DNA of 64,000 nt from the NCBI RefSeq assembly GCF_004795835.1, contig NZ_CP039249.1, positions 434,001 through 498,000 of the forward strand, given 5' to 3'. This DNA comes from Sphingomonas sp. PAMC26645. GTDB lineage: Bacteria; Pseudomonadota; Alphaproteobacteria; Sphingomonadales; Sphingomonadaceae. Below are positions 6,889-15,339 of the stretch, one piece after another. Each line of letters begins with the position of its first letter. Position 1 is the stretch's first letter. The notes under the pieces are model-generated. The model had not been told where the DNA came from and made no database searches. It worked only from the letters and a program-made list of their open reading frames with translations. A program made the translations under genes and the position numbers.

Positions 6889-7515
6889 CCCCCAAAACAT
6901 GCACCGATAAGCCGATGGCGCAAAATCCACCTTAGACAAGCGGGAAAGGCCGGTCATCCAGCAAAAGTAGACGATTTGACACGCAATTCTGTACCGAAGC
7001 TTGACGCATCAACCCGCCGTTGCGTCGACGGTGATGGCCCTATTTGACAAGGGAGTATTTCGGTGGTTGCCACCGACATGCGAGATCCGGCGTTGCAACG
7101 GAACACGCTATGGCTATGGTCTCGATCTAAATTCCGAGTGTGGTGCAGAGACGCCGTCTCTTACCTCGCGCACGTACAACTACCTGAACACATGTCCAAA
7201 GTTGGGCATAGTAGACGATCTTGCGAAAGACCGGTTCTGGGTCTTCGCTGCCACTTGTTGGCCAATCGCCTACTTACCACTCTCAGTGGCACACAAGCCT
7301 GAACACGCCGGTAAACTCGCCAACAGACAGAAAAGGGCGTTGTGTTTGCCTGCCTAAAGACGAAACGCCTTCTCCTCCCAGCGGCTTGAAGCCTTACCGA
7401 AGCAGCTTGGAAACTAGCCCACCAGCAGGACCGCACCCTGATTCCACCGAGGCCAAGCACGCCGACGACGGCCCCTGTCACGGAGGTCGAGTTTTGATGT
7501 CAAAGGATAACGCGC
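6889..7515. other. Non-coding junction beside the tRNA-Gln gene
   Basis: No reading frame in this 627-bp stretch looks like a protein I recognise, and its composition is more mixed than the core genes. It lies between the island genes and the 3' end of tRNA-Gln, where integrase remnants and attachment sites usually sit. No integrase and no obvious copy of the tRNA 3' end was found here. Confidence 0.5.
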
Positions 7516-7589
7516 TGGATGCCCCGTGAGGATTCGAACCTCAATAGGCGGTATCAGAAACCGCAGTCTTACCATTAGACGACGGGGCA
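7516..7589 (-). tRNA. tRNA-Gln (anticodon CTG)
   Basis: The minus strand folds into a full cloverleaf. The 7-bp acceptor stem is TGCCCCG with CGGGGCA. A D-arm (GTCT...AGAC) and an anticodon stem GCGGT/ACCGC around the loop TTCTGAT give anticodon CTG (glutamine). The T-arm is GAGG-TTCGAAT-CCTC. The CCA end is encoded (TGG at 7516-7518 on the plus strand). The base before CCA is U rather than the more usual G. Its 3' end faces the accessory region, the usual position of a tRNA that served as an integration site. Confidence 0.93.
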
Positions 7590-7753
7590 TCAGCGAGGGC
7601 GGGCTCTACGGGTGGCCGCCGAGGCTGTCAACGCCAAGATGATGCCGTTCCGCCACTTCGCTTGCGTAATCGCGCCGCCGCACTACATTCGCATCCAAGC
7701 ACCGGGCGGGTATTTTCCCGCGGCGGCAGACATAGATAGCGAGTTTTACGGCG

Positions 7754-8818
7754 ATGGGGGATGTTTCCGCCCGAATGCCGTTCCGGCAGGGTAGTCCTGC
7801 CCGTCCGGCGGCAACCCGGCCCTCTCGTGGGCGGTGGGCCGATGCGCAGGCGTTTGCCGCGCTGGATCTCGGCACCAACAATTGCAGATTGCTGATCGCA
7901 CGGCCGCAGGCTGGCGGCTTCGCGGTGATCGATGCGTTCTCGCGAATCGTCCGGCTGGGGGAGGGATTAGCCTCGACTGGCAAGCTCAGCGATGCAGCAA
8001 TCGAGCGGACGATCGCGGCTTTGCGCGTCTGTTCGGATAAGTTGCAGCGGCGCAACGTCACGTTGGCGCGATCGGTCGCGACGGAGGCATGTCGGCAGGC
8101 GTCGAACGGGCCTGCGTTCATCGCGCGCGCGCTCGCCGAGACGGGCATCCATCTCGACATCATTTCCGCCGAGGAAGAGGCGCGGCTGGCGGTCCTCGGC
8201 TGCCATGCACTGATCGAGCCGGGGGAGGATCCCGCGCTCGTGTTCGATATCGGCGGCGGCTCGACCGAGCTCGTGCTAGTCGATACCTCGACGCCGATCC
8301 CGACCGTGCTCGACTGGCATTCGGCGCCGTGGGGCGTGGTGTCGCTGACCGAGCATGCCGGTGGCGGCGAGGGCGAAGGCGGCCGTCGTGCCGCGTATGC
8401 GAAGATGCGTCAGGTCGTTGCCGACAGTTTCGCGGGGTTCGCTAGCCGCCTACCCCGGCATATCGAGCGGCCGCGTTTGCTCGGCACCAGCGGCACGGTA
8501 ACGACGCTCGGCAGCGTGCATCTCGGGCTCAGCCATTACGACCGCTCGGTGGTCGATGGGCTGATCGTGCCCGCCTCGGCGATGCGCAAGATCAGCGCCG
8601 ACCTTTCCCATATGTCGATCACGGAGCGCGCCAAGCTGCCGTGCATCGGCAACGAGCGCGCCGACTTGGTGGTCGCGGGCTGTGCCATTCTGGAGACGAT
8701 CATGGATTTGTGGCCCGCCGAACGGCTCGGCATCGCCGACCGCGGCATTCGCGAGGGTATCCTGCGCGGCCTGATGGGTTCGCCCAAGCCCGGCAAGGCC
8801 GCAGGAGCGGCGGCATGA
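7754..8818 (+). CDS. ppx: Ppx/GppA family exopolyphosphatase
   Basis: A 354-residue member of the Ppx/GppA phosphatase family (ASKHA fold), acting on polyphosphate or pppGpp in the cytoplasm. It shows the first phosphate-binding loop ALDLGTNNCRLLIA near residue 36 and the second, VFDIGGGSTELVLV, near 162, with a GTSGTVTT segment further on. The length matches the short, one-module form common in alphaproteobacteria rather than the long E. coli Ppx. The first 30 residues are Arg- and Pro-rich, so the true start may be further in. The stop overlaps the rlmE start as ATGA. Ppx and GppA cannot be told apart from sequence. Confidence 0.85.
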   Translation: MGDVSARMPFRQGSPARPAATRPSRGRWADAQAFAALDLGTNNCRLLIARPQAGGFAVIDAFSRIVRLGEGLASTGKLSDAAIERTIAALRVCSDKLQRRNVTLARSVATEACRQASNGPAFIARALAETGIHLDIISAEEEARLAVLGCHALIEPGEDPALVFDIGGGSTELVLVDTSTPIPTVLDWHSAPWGVVSLTEHAGGGEGEGGRRAAYAKMRQVVADSFAGFASRLPRHIERPRLLGTSGTVTTLGSVHLGLSHYDRSVVDGLIVPASAMRKISADLSHMSITERAKLPCIGNERADLVVAGCAILETIMDLWPAERLGIADRGIREGILRGLMGSPKPGKAAGAAA

Positions 8819-9486
8819 GCCGCGGTGGTTCCGGCGGGCATGTCCGCGTGCTCACCGCGCGCAAGCGGACCGCGCAGTCGACGCGCTGGCTCGAGCGGCA
8901 GCTGAACGATCCGTATGTGAAGCGTGCCAAGGCCGACGGCTATCGTAGCCGGGCGGCCTACAAGCTGATCGAGCTCGACGAGCGATTCGAGCTGATCCGC
9001 GGGTCGAAGCGCGTGGTCGATCTCGGTCTTGCGCCGGGTGGCTGGGCACAGGTGATCCGGCGGCGGATACCCAAGGCGACTGTCGTCGGCATCGACCTGC
9101 TACCGGTCGATCCGATCGAGGGCGTGACGATCTTCGAGATGGATTTCCTCGACGATGCGGCCCCTGGCAAGCTGATCGAGGCGCTGGGTGGCGCGCCCGA
9201 CCTCGTGCTGTCGGACATGGCGGCGAATACGGTCGGGCATCCGCAGACCGATGCGTTGCGGACGATGGCGCTGGTCGAGACGGCGCTGCACTTTGCGTGC
9301 GAGGTGCTGGAGCCGGGCGGGACTTTCGTGTCGAAGGTGTTCGCGGGCGGCGCTGATTCCGAGCTGGTCGCGGAGATGAAGCGGAACTTCAAGACGGTGA
9401 AGCATGCGAAACCGCCGGCGAGCCGCAAGGGGTCGGTCGAGTGGTTTGTTGTTGCGCAGGGGTTTAAGGGTCGGTCAGCGGATTAG
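8815..9486 (+). CDS. rlmE: 23S rRNA 2'-O-methyltransferase RlmE (FtsJ/RrmJ)
   Basis: A 223-residue enzyme that uses S-adenosylmethionine to methylate U2552 of 23S rRNA (E. coli numbering) late in large-subunit assembly. The K-D-K-E catalytic set is visible: YRSRAAYKLIE (Lys), DLVLSDMA (Asp), GGTFVSKVF (Lys) and SVEWFVVA (Glu). The cofactor site is VVDLGLAPGGWAQV. The start is the ATG at 8815, which overlaps the ppx stop and follows an AGGAG site, so the two genes are translationally coupled. Confidence 0.95.
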   Translation: MSRGGSGGHVRVLTARKRTAQSTRWLERQLNDPYVKRAKADGYRSRAAYKLIELDERFELIRGSKRVVDLGLAPGGWAQVIRRRIPKATVVGIDLLPVDPIEGVTIFEMDFLDDAAPGKLIEALGGAPDLVLSDMAANTVGHPQTDALRTMALVETALHFACEVLEPGGTFVSKVFAGGADSELVAEMKRNFKTVKHAKPPASRKGSVEWFVVAQGFKGRSAD

Positions 9487-9609
9487 ACCTGGCTAATCCG
9501 CATCGCGGACCGACCCCGGCCAGCGTTGCGCAGCAACGACTGACGACGCGGCTTTGCCGTGGCGCCCTACCTTAGAGTGGTACCGGGCCTAACGACTGAA
9601 TTAGGCAGC

Positions 9610-9667
9610 ATGTTTCCCCGTGAAGACGGGGATCCAGACTGAGGTCCCGCCTTCGCGGGAGAACAAG
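9610..9667. repeat. Palindromic repeat, family 2 (TCTCCCGC/GCGGGAGA type)
   Basis: An imperfect palindrome beginning CCCCGTGAAGACGGGGATCC and ending CCGCCTTCGCGGGAGAAC. It matches copies near 21353, 37917, 54257, 56721 and 61979, always between genes. Confidence 0.75.
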
Positions 9668-9762
9668 GAGGCGGGGTCGCACTACTACGTGCCCTCACCC
9701 TTCCCACGGCAAGCGCCGCGGGCCCCTTCCCTCTCCCCTTCAGGGAGAGGGTACAAAGAAAA

Positions 9763-9791
9763 AGCCCGTGGACCTTTTGGGTCCACGGGCT
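9763..9791 (-). terminator. Rho-independent terminator of rpoZ
   Basis: A perfect 12-bp stem (9763-9774 with 9780-9791) and 5-nt loop. On the minus strand it is followed by CGGGCTTTTTCTTTG, so it ends the rpoZ transcript. Confidence 0.9.
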
Positions 9792-9895
9792 CTCTCTATT
9801 CCGCGCGCCGCGGCAAAGCCGCGTCGTCGGCCGGGCTATGCCCGCCGGCCGGGGTTTCGGCCAAGCCACGGATTAGCTTTCGCTAATCCGTGGCC

Positions 9896-10240
9896 TCACC
9901 CCTCGTAATCCGCACCCAAGTTCTGGTTCCGCGGCGGCGCAGCAGCGGTAAGCCGCAACGCCTCAGCCGAAGCGGCCAAGCTGCCGACGGCATCGACTTC
10001 GTCGTCGTCGTCGACGCGAACCTTTTGCAGGCCCTGGATGACCTGTTCCTTGAGATGCGCCGGCTTGACGTTCTCGTCGGCGATCTCGCGCAGCGCGACG
10101 ACCGGGTTCTTGTCGCGGTCGCGGTCAAGCGTCAGTTCGGCGCCGCCCGAGATCTGGCGCGCACGCTGGGCCGCGAACAACACCAGGTCGAACCGGTTGG
10201 GGATCTTGTCGACACAATCCTCGACGGTAACGCGCGCCAT
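9896..10240 (-). CDS. rpoZ: RNA polymerase omega subunit
   Basis: A 114-residue protein starting [20 protein letters not shown], the standard omega N-terminus, followed by the AAQRARQI helix and an acidic C-terminal half typical of alphaproteobacterial omega. Omega helps beta' fold and join RNA polymerase and is the classical ppGpp site partner. The gene stands alone here, not next to spoT or gmk, and ends at the strong hairpin at 9763-9791. Confidence 0.95.
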   Translation of the reverse strand: MARVTVEDCVDKIPNRFDLVLFAAQRARQISGGAELTLDRDRDKNPVVALREIADENVKPAHLKEQVIQGLQKVRVDDDDEVDAVGSLAASAEALRLTAAAPPRNQNLGADYEG

Positions 10241-10310
10241 GCGGCTTCCTTCGTAACAACGATAGAATGAGAATGCGTCGCCTACGGGGAGTGGCCTGCA
10301 AAGTCAAGAA

Positions 10311-11519
10311 ATGCGCTCTAGCTTGCCTCCGGTGCCCGCCATGTCCATCAGGCTGCCCATGGAAGATCCCGCAAACCAGCCGACTTTCAGCGTCGACGGC
10401 AACCAGATGACGCTGCTCGATACCGGCCCCCGCCGCCTCGACGCGGTGCTCGCGCTGATCGACGGTGCCGAGCGGACTCTGCGCATACTCTATTACATCT
10501 ACGCCGACGACGAGTCCGGAAAGCGCGTCAACGCCGCGCTCATCGCCGCCGCCAAGCGCGGGGTCGAGGTCGCGCTGATCGTCGATGGCTTCGGCAGCGA
10601 CGATGCGCCCCACGCCTTCTTCGAGCCGCTCGAAACCGCCGGCATCTCGGTATGCCGGTTCTCCGCACGCTTCGGCCGCCGCTATCTGCTCCGCAACCAC
10701 CAGAAGCTCGCGCTCGCCGACGAGACGCGGATCATCATCGGCGGCTTCAACATCGAGGACGATTATTTCGGGACTGCCGCAGAGCAGGCGTGGCGCGACC
10801 TGGGATTACTGGTCGAGGGTCCGGCGGCGGGACGGCTGGCCGGCTATTTCGATGCGCTGAAGGACTGGATTCATGAACCCAAGGGGAAGCTGCGTCATCT
10901 GAACGCTGCGCTATCGCACTGGAGCGAGGCCAAGGGCGCAACGCGGTGGCTGATTGGTGGCCCGACGCGGAAACTGTCGCCCTGGGCGCGGGCGGTGCGC
11001 GACGACATGCGGCGCGGGCGACGGATCGACATCATCGCCGGGTATTTCACGCCTAGTCCCGCTCTGCTCCGGCGGCTCGATAAGGCTGGGCGGCGGCAGG
11101 CTGAAGTACGGGTCGTCACGGCCAGCAAATCGGACAACAACGCGACGATCGCGGCGGCGCGGTTCACCTATGCAGGGCTGTTGCGCAAGGGCGTGCGGCT
11201 GTTCGAATACCAGCCGACCAAGCTGCATACGAAGCTCTACGTGATCGACGATGCGGTCCATATCGGCTCGGCGAACTTCGACATGCGCAGCCTGTTCATC
11301 AATCTCGAACTGATGCTGCGGATCGAGGATGCGGCGTTCGCAGCGCATGTCCGGGGGTATATCGATGGTGAGGTGGCGAAGTCGGTCGAGGTGACCAAGG
11401 AACTATACCAGGCGAACACCGGGTGGGTGCAGCGGATCAAGCAGCTTGGCGCGTATTTTGTCGTGGCGGTGGTGGACCCGAGCTTGTCGCGCGGGCTGAA
11501 CTTCGGGATCGACGAATAG
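10311..11519 (+). CDS. Phospholipase D-type phosphatidyltransferase (cardiolipin synthase-like)
   Basis: Up to 402 residues with two HKD motifs of the PLD superfamily: NHQKLALADE in the first half and LHTKLYVIDD in the second, each followed by the expected G-x-x-N (GGFNIED, GSANFDM). This two-motif cytosolic or membrane-bound form usually makes cardiolipin or related phospholipids from phosphatidylglycerol. There is no N-terminal pair of membrane helices, which sets it apart from ClsA. The start is uncertain: ATGs at 10311, 10341 and 10362 are all possible and none has a strong ribosome site. Confidence 0.85.
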   Translation: MRSSLPPVPAMSIRLPMEDPANQPTFSVDGNQMTLLDTGPRRLDAVLALIDGAERTLRILYYIYADDESGKRVNAALIAAAKRGVEVALIVDGFGSDDAPHAFFEPLETAGISVCRFSARFGRRYLLRNHQKLALADETRIIIGGFNIEDDYFGTAAEQAWRDLGLLVEGPAAGRLAGYFDALKDWIHEPKGKLRHLNAALSHWSEAKGATRWLIGGPTRKLSPWARAVRDDMRRGRRIDIIAGYFTPSPALLRRLDKAGRRQAEVRVVTASKSDNNATIAAARFTYAGLLRKGVRLFEYQPTKLHTKLYVIDDAVHIGSANFDMRSLFINLELMLRIEDAAFAAHVRGYIDGEVAKSVEVTKELYQANTGWVQRIKQLGAYFVVAVVDPSLSRGLNFGIDE

Positions 11520-11715
11520 GGGGCCGAGGAGCATCTACTCTCTTTCGTCAGGATGACGGAGAGGATTTGGACGAGGTTTCCGTTTACCTGACTTGGAGCG
11601 ACACCAGCGCCGACGGCAAAGCCGCCGTCGGACGGGCTCGGCTACTTCTAGCCGACCCGCCGTCCGGGCCTGACGCTGCGCTTTGCGCATCGGCGCGGAC
11701 GCTGCCGCGCCTGCT

Positions 11716-12330
11716 TCAGTCCTTCCACGCCCAATACAATTGCGCCGGCGGGACGTTCCACCACTCCATGTCGTGATCGATCGACTCGAAATGCGGGGTC
11801 AGGAAGTCCTTCACCTTGGGCGAGAACTGATAGACTAGGAACGCACCGCCAGTCCGAAGCACCGAGTGCGTCGCCGTCGCGATCGCCGGGCCGACGCCGG
11901 GCGGCAATGTCGAAAAAGGAAGACCCGACAACACGTAATCCGCTTTCTCGAAGCCATGGTCGGCGACGATCGTCTCGACCTCGTCGGCCGATCCCAGAAC
12001 CGCGAAGAAGCGTGGGTCGGTGATCGTGTGGCGCAGATACTGGATGAATTCGGGGTTCGTATCGATCACCACCAGCTTGGCGTCGGACGCCATCCGGTCG
12101 AGGATCGGGCGGCAGAAGGTGCCGACGCCCGGGCCGTATTCGACGAACAGCTTGCAGTTCGCCCAGTCGACGGGCCCCAGCATCTTGCGGATCAGCTTGT
12201 CCGACGACGGCACGATCGAGCCGACCATCACCGGGTGTTTCAGGAACCCTGAAAAGAACATCTGCCACGGGGACGGCACGCCGGCTGGTCGGCTGCGTGC
12301 ACGCCGGGTGGCGGTGGTCGAACTGGGCAT
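11716..12330 (-). CDS. SAM-dependent methyltransferase, phospholipid N-methyltransferase-like
   Basis: A 204-residue class I methyltransferase. The cofactor loop FVEYGPGVGTFCRPIL lies near residue 63, followed by LVVIDTNPEF and the substrate-side YVLSGLPFST. The N-terminal FFSGFLKHPVMVGSIVPSS resembles alphaproteobacterial PmtA-like and rRNA-dimethylase-like proteins that methylate phosphatidylethanolamine. It is close to a phospholipid synthase gene, but convergent with it. The substrate is inferred, not proven. Confidence 0.75.
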   Translation of the reverse strand: MPSSTTATRRARSRPAGVPSPWQMFFSGFLKHPVMVGSIVPSSDKLIRKMLGPVDWANCKLFVEYGPGVGTFCRPILDRMASDAKLVVIDTNPEFIQYLRHTITDPRFFAVLGSADEVETIVADHGFEKADYVLSGLPFSTLPPGVGPAIATATHSVLRTGGAFLVYQFSPKVKDFLTPHFESIDHDMEWWNVPPAQLYWAWKD

Positions 12331-12511
12331 CGCGTTCCTTACGGTCAGGGGTCCCGCACGCTGGCGAGGCTTTGGTCCTCCCGTCGCACGAATTCCGAAC
12401 GCGTTTCAAGGGCCGCAGGTTGCATCGGGCGACGAACCGAAGCGGAAGTCGTGCTGCGCCAAGTGGTTCGGGCAGCTTTGCCAAGCGTGCGGCATCGCTT
12501 AAGCATGGATC

Positions 12512-12835
12512 ATGAACGACGATCGGGCAGGACAGATTGCGGTTATTTTCGTGTCGATCCGTAACGACGCGGACGCCGCCGGGTATGGCGAGGCGTCCAT
12601 GGCCATGGACGCGCTAGCCGCAGCTCAGCCTGGCTATCGCGGCGTCGACAGCGCGCGCGAGGCGGGCGGCATGGGAATCACCGTCAGCTATTGGGCGGAC
12701 GACGCTGCGGCGATCGCATGGCGCGACCATCCCGAGCACACCGCGATTCGCGAGCGCGGGCGGGCGCACTGGTACGATAGCTATTCGGTCAACGTCGCGC
12801 GGATCGAGCGCGCCTACGCATGGCAACGGCCATGA
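12512..12835 (+). CDS. Antibiotic biosynthesis monooxygenase (ABM) domain protein
   Basis: A 107-residue protein with the small dimeric alpha/beta barrel typical of ABM-fold proteins: an initial strand IAVIFVSIRN, a central YRGVDSAREAGGMGITVSYW, and WRDHPEHTAIRERGRAHWYDSY with the usual histidines. Similar proteins act on small quinones or haem-like substrates; the substrate here is unknown. It overlaps the following MFS gene and is probably co-transcribed with it. Confidence 0.75.
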   Translation: MNDDRAGQIAVIFVSIRNDADAAGYGEASMAMDALAAAQPGYRGVDSAREAGGMGITVSYWADDAAAIAWRDHPEHTAIRERGRAHWYDSYSVNVARIERAYAWQRP

Positions 12836-14142
12836 CAGGTTCGGCGACCGAAGGCCCGAAGATCGACCGCCGCTTCGCGCTGATGTTCCTGGTGATGCTG
12901 ACGATCGCGGCGGGAAATACCGCGCTGCAATCGGTATTGCCCGCACTCGGGCGGTCGCTCGGGGTTGCCGACAGCGCGGTCGCGGCGGCTTTCTCGGTGT
13001 CGGCGTTGCTGTGGGTGATCGCCGCGCCGTTCTGGGCGAACCGGTCTGACAAGCACGGCCGGCGCGCGATGATTCTGCTCGGCGTCGGTGGGTTCAGTGT
13101 GTCGCTGACCGTGTGCGGCGTGTTCCTGCTCGCCGGGATCAACGCCTGGATCGGCGGCACGACCGCGTTCCTGTGCTTCATCGGCGGTCGGCTGATCTAC
13201 GGCACGTTCGGCGCGGCCGCACCGCCGGCGGTGCAGGCGCTCGTGGCCGGCGAGACAACGCGCGAGGAGCGGACCAAGGCGCTTACGTTGCTCGCCTCGG
13301 CATTCGGGCTCGGCACCATATTGGGGCCGGCGATCGCGCCGTATCTGATCCTCGGCTCGATCGGCGGAGTCGAGATCGGCTTGGCGGGCCCCGCGTTCCT
13401 GTTCGCGGTGTTCGGGGTGGCGGTGTGGATCACGGTGCGGCGGATGCTGCCCGACGACAAGATCGTCGCCCCGCACGAAACGCACGGCGCGAGTTCCGCC
13501 TATCCCTCGATCGGCGGCGCGCCGACCGGCGCTTCGGTCGCTGCCGCGACCGGATCGCATGTCGAGCATGTCGGCTACACCGATCCCCGCATCCGCGCGT
13601 GGATGATCGCCGGACTGGTGATGGGCCATGCGCAGGCGATGACGGGCCAGGCGATCGGCTTCCTCGTGATCGATCGCCTCCACTTGGCGCCCGCACTTGC
13701 ACTGGAGCCGACCGGCATCGTCCTGATGATGGGCGCAGGCGCTGCGCTGCTCGCGCAATGGGGCATCATCCCGCGCCTCAACATGACCCCGCGGCAACTC
13801 GTGCTGACCGGTCTCGTACTCGCGGCCGTCGGCACAGCGCTGACCGGCATCGCGACCTCGCTCTACACGATCGCCACGGCCTACGCGCTGGCGAGCCTCG
13901 GCTTCGGCTTCACGCGACCGGGGTTCACGGCGGGCTCTTCGCTGGCGGTCGGTGCAAGCGCACAAGGCTCGGTCGCGGGGAAAGTGACGTCGATCAACGG
14001 CGCGAGCTTCGTGCTGGGGCCATCGATCGGGGTCGGGCTGTACGAAGCGCAGCACTCGCTGCCGTATCTCGTCGCGGGCGCGGCCTGTGTCGTGATGATC
14101 GCCTATGCCTGGGTTTCGCTGCGTGATGCGAAAGACGTTTAA
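12820..14142 (+). CDS. MFS drug/metabolite efflux transporter
   Basis: A 440-residue inner-membrane protein with about 12 hydrophobic segments. The loop between the second and third helices carries the MFS signature NRSDKHGRRAMI. Segment GTILGPAIAPYL resembles motif C of antiporters, so proton-driven efflux is likely. The start could also be the ATG at 12832, which overlaps the upstream stop as ATGA. The cargo is unknown; coupling to a small monooxygenase suggests a quinone-like or aromatic compound. Confidence 0.85.
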   Translation: MATAMTGSATEGPKIDRRFALMFLVMLTIAAGNTALQSVLPALGRSLGVADSAVAAAFSVSALLWVIAAPFWANRSDKHGRRAMILLGVGGFSVSLTVCGVFLLAGINAWIGGTTAFLCFIGGRLIYGTFGAAAPPAVQALVAGETTREERTKALTLLASAFGLGTILGPAIAPYLILGSIGGVEIGLAGPAFLFAVFGVAVWITVRRMLPDDKIVAPHETHGASSAYPSIGGAPTGASVAAATGSHVEHVGYTDPRIRAWMIAGLVMGHAQAMTGQAIGFLVIDRLHLAPALALEPTGIVLMMGAGAALLAQWGIIPRLNMTPRQLVLTGLVLAAVGTALTGIATSLYTIATAYALASLGFGFTRPGFTAGSSLAVGASAQGSVAGKVTSINGASFVLGPSIGVGLYEAQHSLPYLVAGAACVVMIAYAWVSLRDAKDV

Positions 14143-14157
14143 GCTGGGTCAGGCCGG

Positions 14158-14751
14158 TTACGCATCGGACCTGCCATGACACGCCACTGCGTCGAGCAAT
14201 ATCTCTTCTAGCCGACGGACGATTCGCACGAATGCGGTCTCCTCACCCAACGCGCGCGCCAGGACGATCGCGCCCTGGATCCCTGCAACCGTCTCTTCGG
14301 CGAGGCGCAGGGCCAGCGACGACGGAAGAGCGCTCGTTTCGAGGCAGTGCGCCAAGGCCGATATCCAACGGGAGAAATACCCGCTGATCCGGACCGCGAA
14401 AACATCGCCTGAGGCACCGAGCCCAAGCCAGCCGACGAGGCAGGCCCTGCCCCCGGACTGGAAATACGCCGTCACGTCCTCGATCATGGCAGTGATCGCC
14501 GAGGCCGGATCGCTCGTCTTCTCCAGCGGCACGAAGATCGTCGTGGCGAACCAATCGTCTATCTCGGCGAGGACGGCGTCCATCATCTCCGCCTTCCCGC
14601 CGGGAAAGAAGTTGTAGAGGCTGCCCTTGCCGAGCCCGGTCGCCTTCGAGAGCGTCGCTAGGCTAGCGCCCTCGAAGCCGTATTCGCGAAACGCCTCGGC
14701 CAGTGCCGGCAAGGCGTCGGCACGATCGGTCAGGACGCGCTTGGCGGTCAG
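14158..14751 (-). CDS. TetR/AcrR family regulator, probable CTG start
   Basis: A 197-residue protein with a TetR-type helix-turn-helix: [20 protein letters not shown] then [12 protein letters not shown] (residues 16-50), and a C-terminal ligand-binding half of the YxaF-like kind. No ATG, GTG or TTG lies at the natural N-terminus. Reading from a CTG at 14751 gives [20 protein letters not shown], a typical TetR beginning, and makes a 4-nt CTGA overlap with the upstream gene's stop. A TTG 13 codons further in is the alternative. It probably controls the NTF2-like gene or the nearby MFS gene. Confidence 0.75.
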   Translation of the reverse strand: MTAKRVLTDRADALPALAEAFREYGFEGASLATLSKATGLGKGSLYNFFPGGKAEMMDAVLAEIDDWFATTIFVPLEKTSDPASAITAMIEDVTAYFQSGGRACLVGWLGLGASGDVFAVRISGYFSRWISALAHCLETSALPSSLALRLAEETVAGIQGAIVLARALGEETAFVRIVRRLEEILLDAVACHGRSDA

Positions 14752-15212
14752 AGGCCGAGATCGCTTAGCGAAGGATCGTCGTCGGGGCGACGGCCGAGCG
14801 GCCAATGGAACTTTCGGTCTCCGTCCGCGATCGCGCAGTCGTTGATCGAGGCGATGCGGCGCGCCATCAGCCCGGCGTCGTCGAACTCCCAATTCTCGTT
14901 GCCATAGGATCGGAACCAGTCGCCGGTGTCGTTGCGCCATTCATAGGCGAACCGCACCGCGATCCTGTTGCCGTCATGCGCCCAGACTTCCTTGATGAGG
15001 CGATAGTCGAGTTCCGCTGCCCATTTGCGCGTCAGGAAAGCGACGATCGCCTCGCGACCGGTCAGGAACTCGGCCCGGTTCCGCCAGACGCTGTCGGCCG
15101 TGTAGGCGAGCGATACCTTGTCCGGATCGCGGCTGTTCCACGCGTCCTCCGCCATGCGCGCCTTCTGCGCTGCGGTCTCATGCGTAAACGGAGGCAGTGG
15201 CGGTCGGGACAT
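14748..15212 (-). CDS. DUF1348, nuclear transport factor 2-like protein
   Basis: A 154-residue protein of the DUF1348 group of NTF2-like folds. Typical parts are [58 protein letters not shown] and [14 protein letters not shown]. The family is widespread and its reaction is unknown; the cone-shaped pocket suits small hydrophobic ligands. It is the first gene of a pair with the TetR regulator. Confidence 0.85.
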   Translation of the reverse strand: MSRPPLPPFTHETAAQKARMAEDAWNSRDPDKVSLAYTADSVWRNRAEFLTGREAIVAFLTRKWAAELDYRLIKEVWAHDGNRIAVRFAYEWRNDTGDWFRSYGNENWEFDDAGLMARRIASINDCAIADGDRKFHWPLGRRPDDDPSLSDLGL

Positions 15213-15303
15213 GACGGCACCTATCGATCAACTTGTACCGAATGGTACAACATCGCCGTAATGCGTGCAACGATGATCCCGGTGGCAAGCTCGATACGCC
15301 TAT

Positions 15304-15333
15304 CTCCCCACCCGGCGGGAACCGGGTGGGGAG
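15304..15333 (-). terminator. GC-rich hairpin after cdc48
   Basis: A perfect 12-bp inverted repeat (CTCCCCACCCGG with CCGGGTGGGGAG, 6-nt loop) lies 7 bp beyond the cdc48 stop. There is no T run on the minus strand, so it is either a weak terminator or an mRNA 3'-end stabiliser. Confidence 0.5.
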
Positions 15334-15339
15334 CGAGGG

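Larger units (their letters stand above)
9487..9895. other. Repeat-rich intergenic region
   Basis: No gene is seen. The stretch holds a divergent family-2 palindrome (9610-9667), a short CCCTCTCCC hairpin near 9729-9751, and the rpoZ terminator. Confidence 0.6.

Noticed and set aside
7001-7357. A 118-codon plus-strand frame next to tRNA-Gln
   Set aside because: No family likeness and no ribosome site; the overlapping minus-strand frame is equally unconvincing. Could be an eroded remnant, but nothing supports a call.
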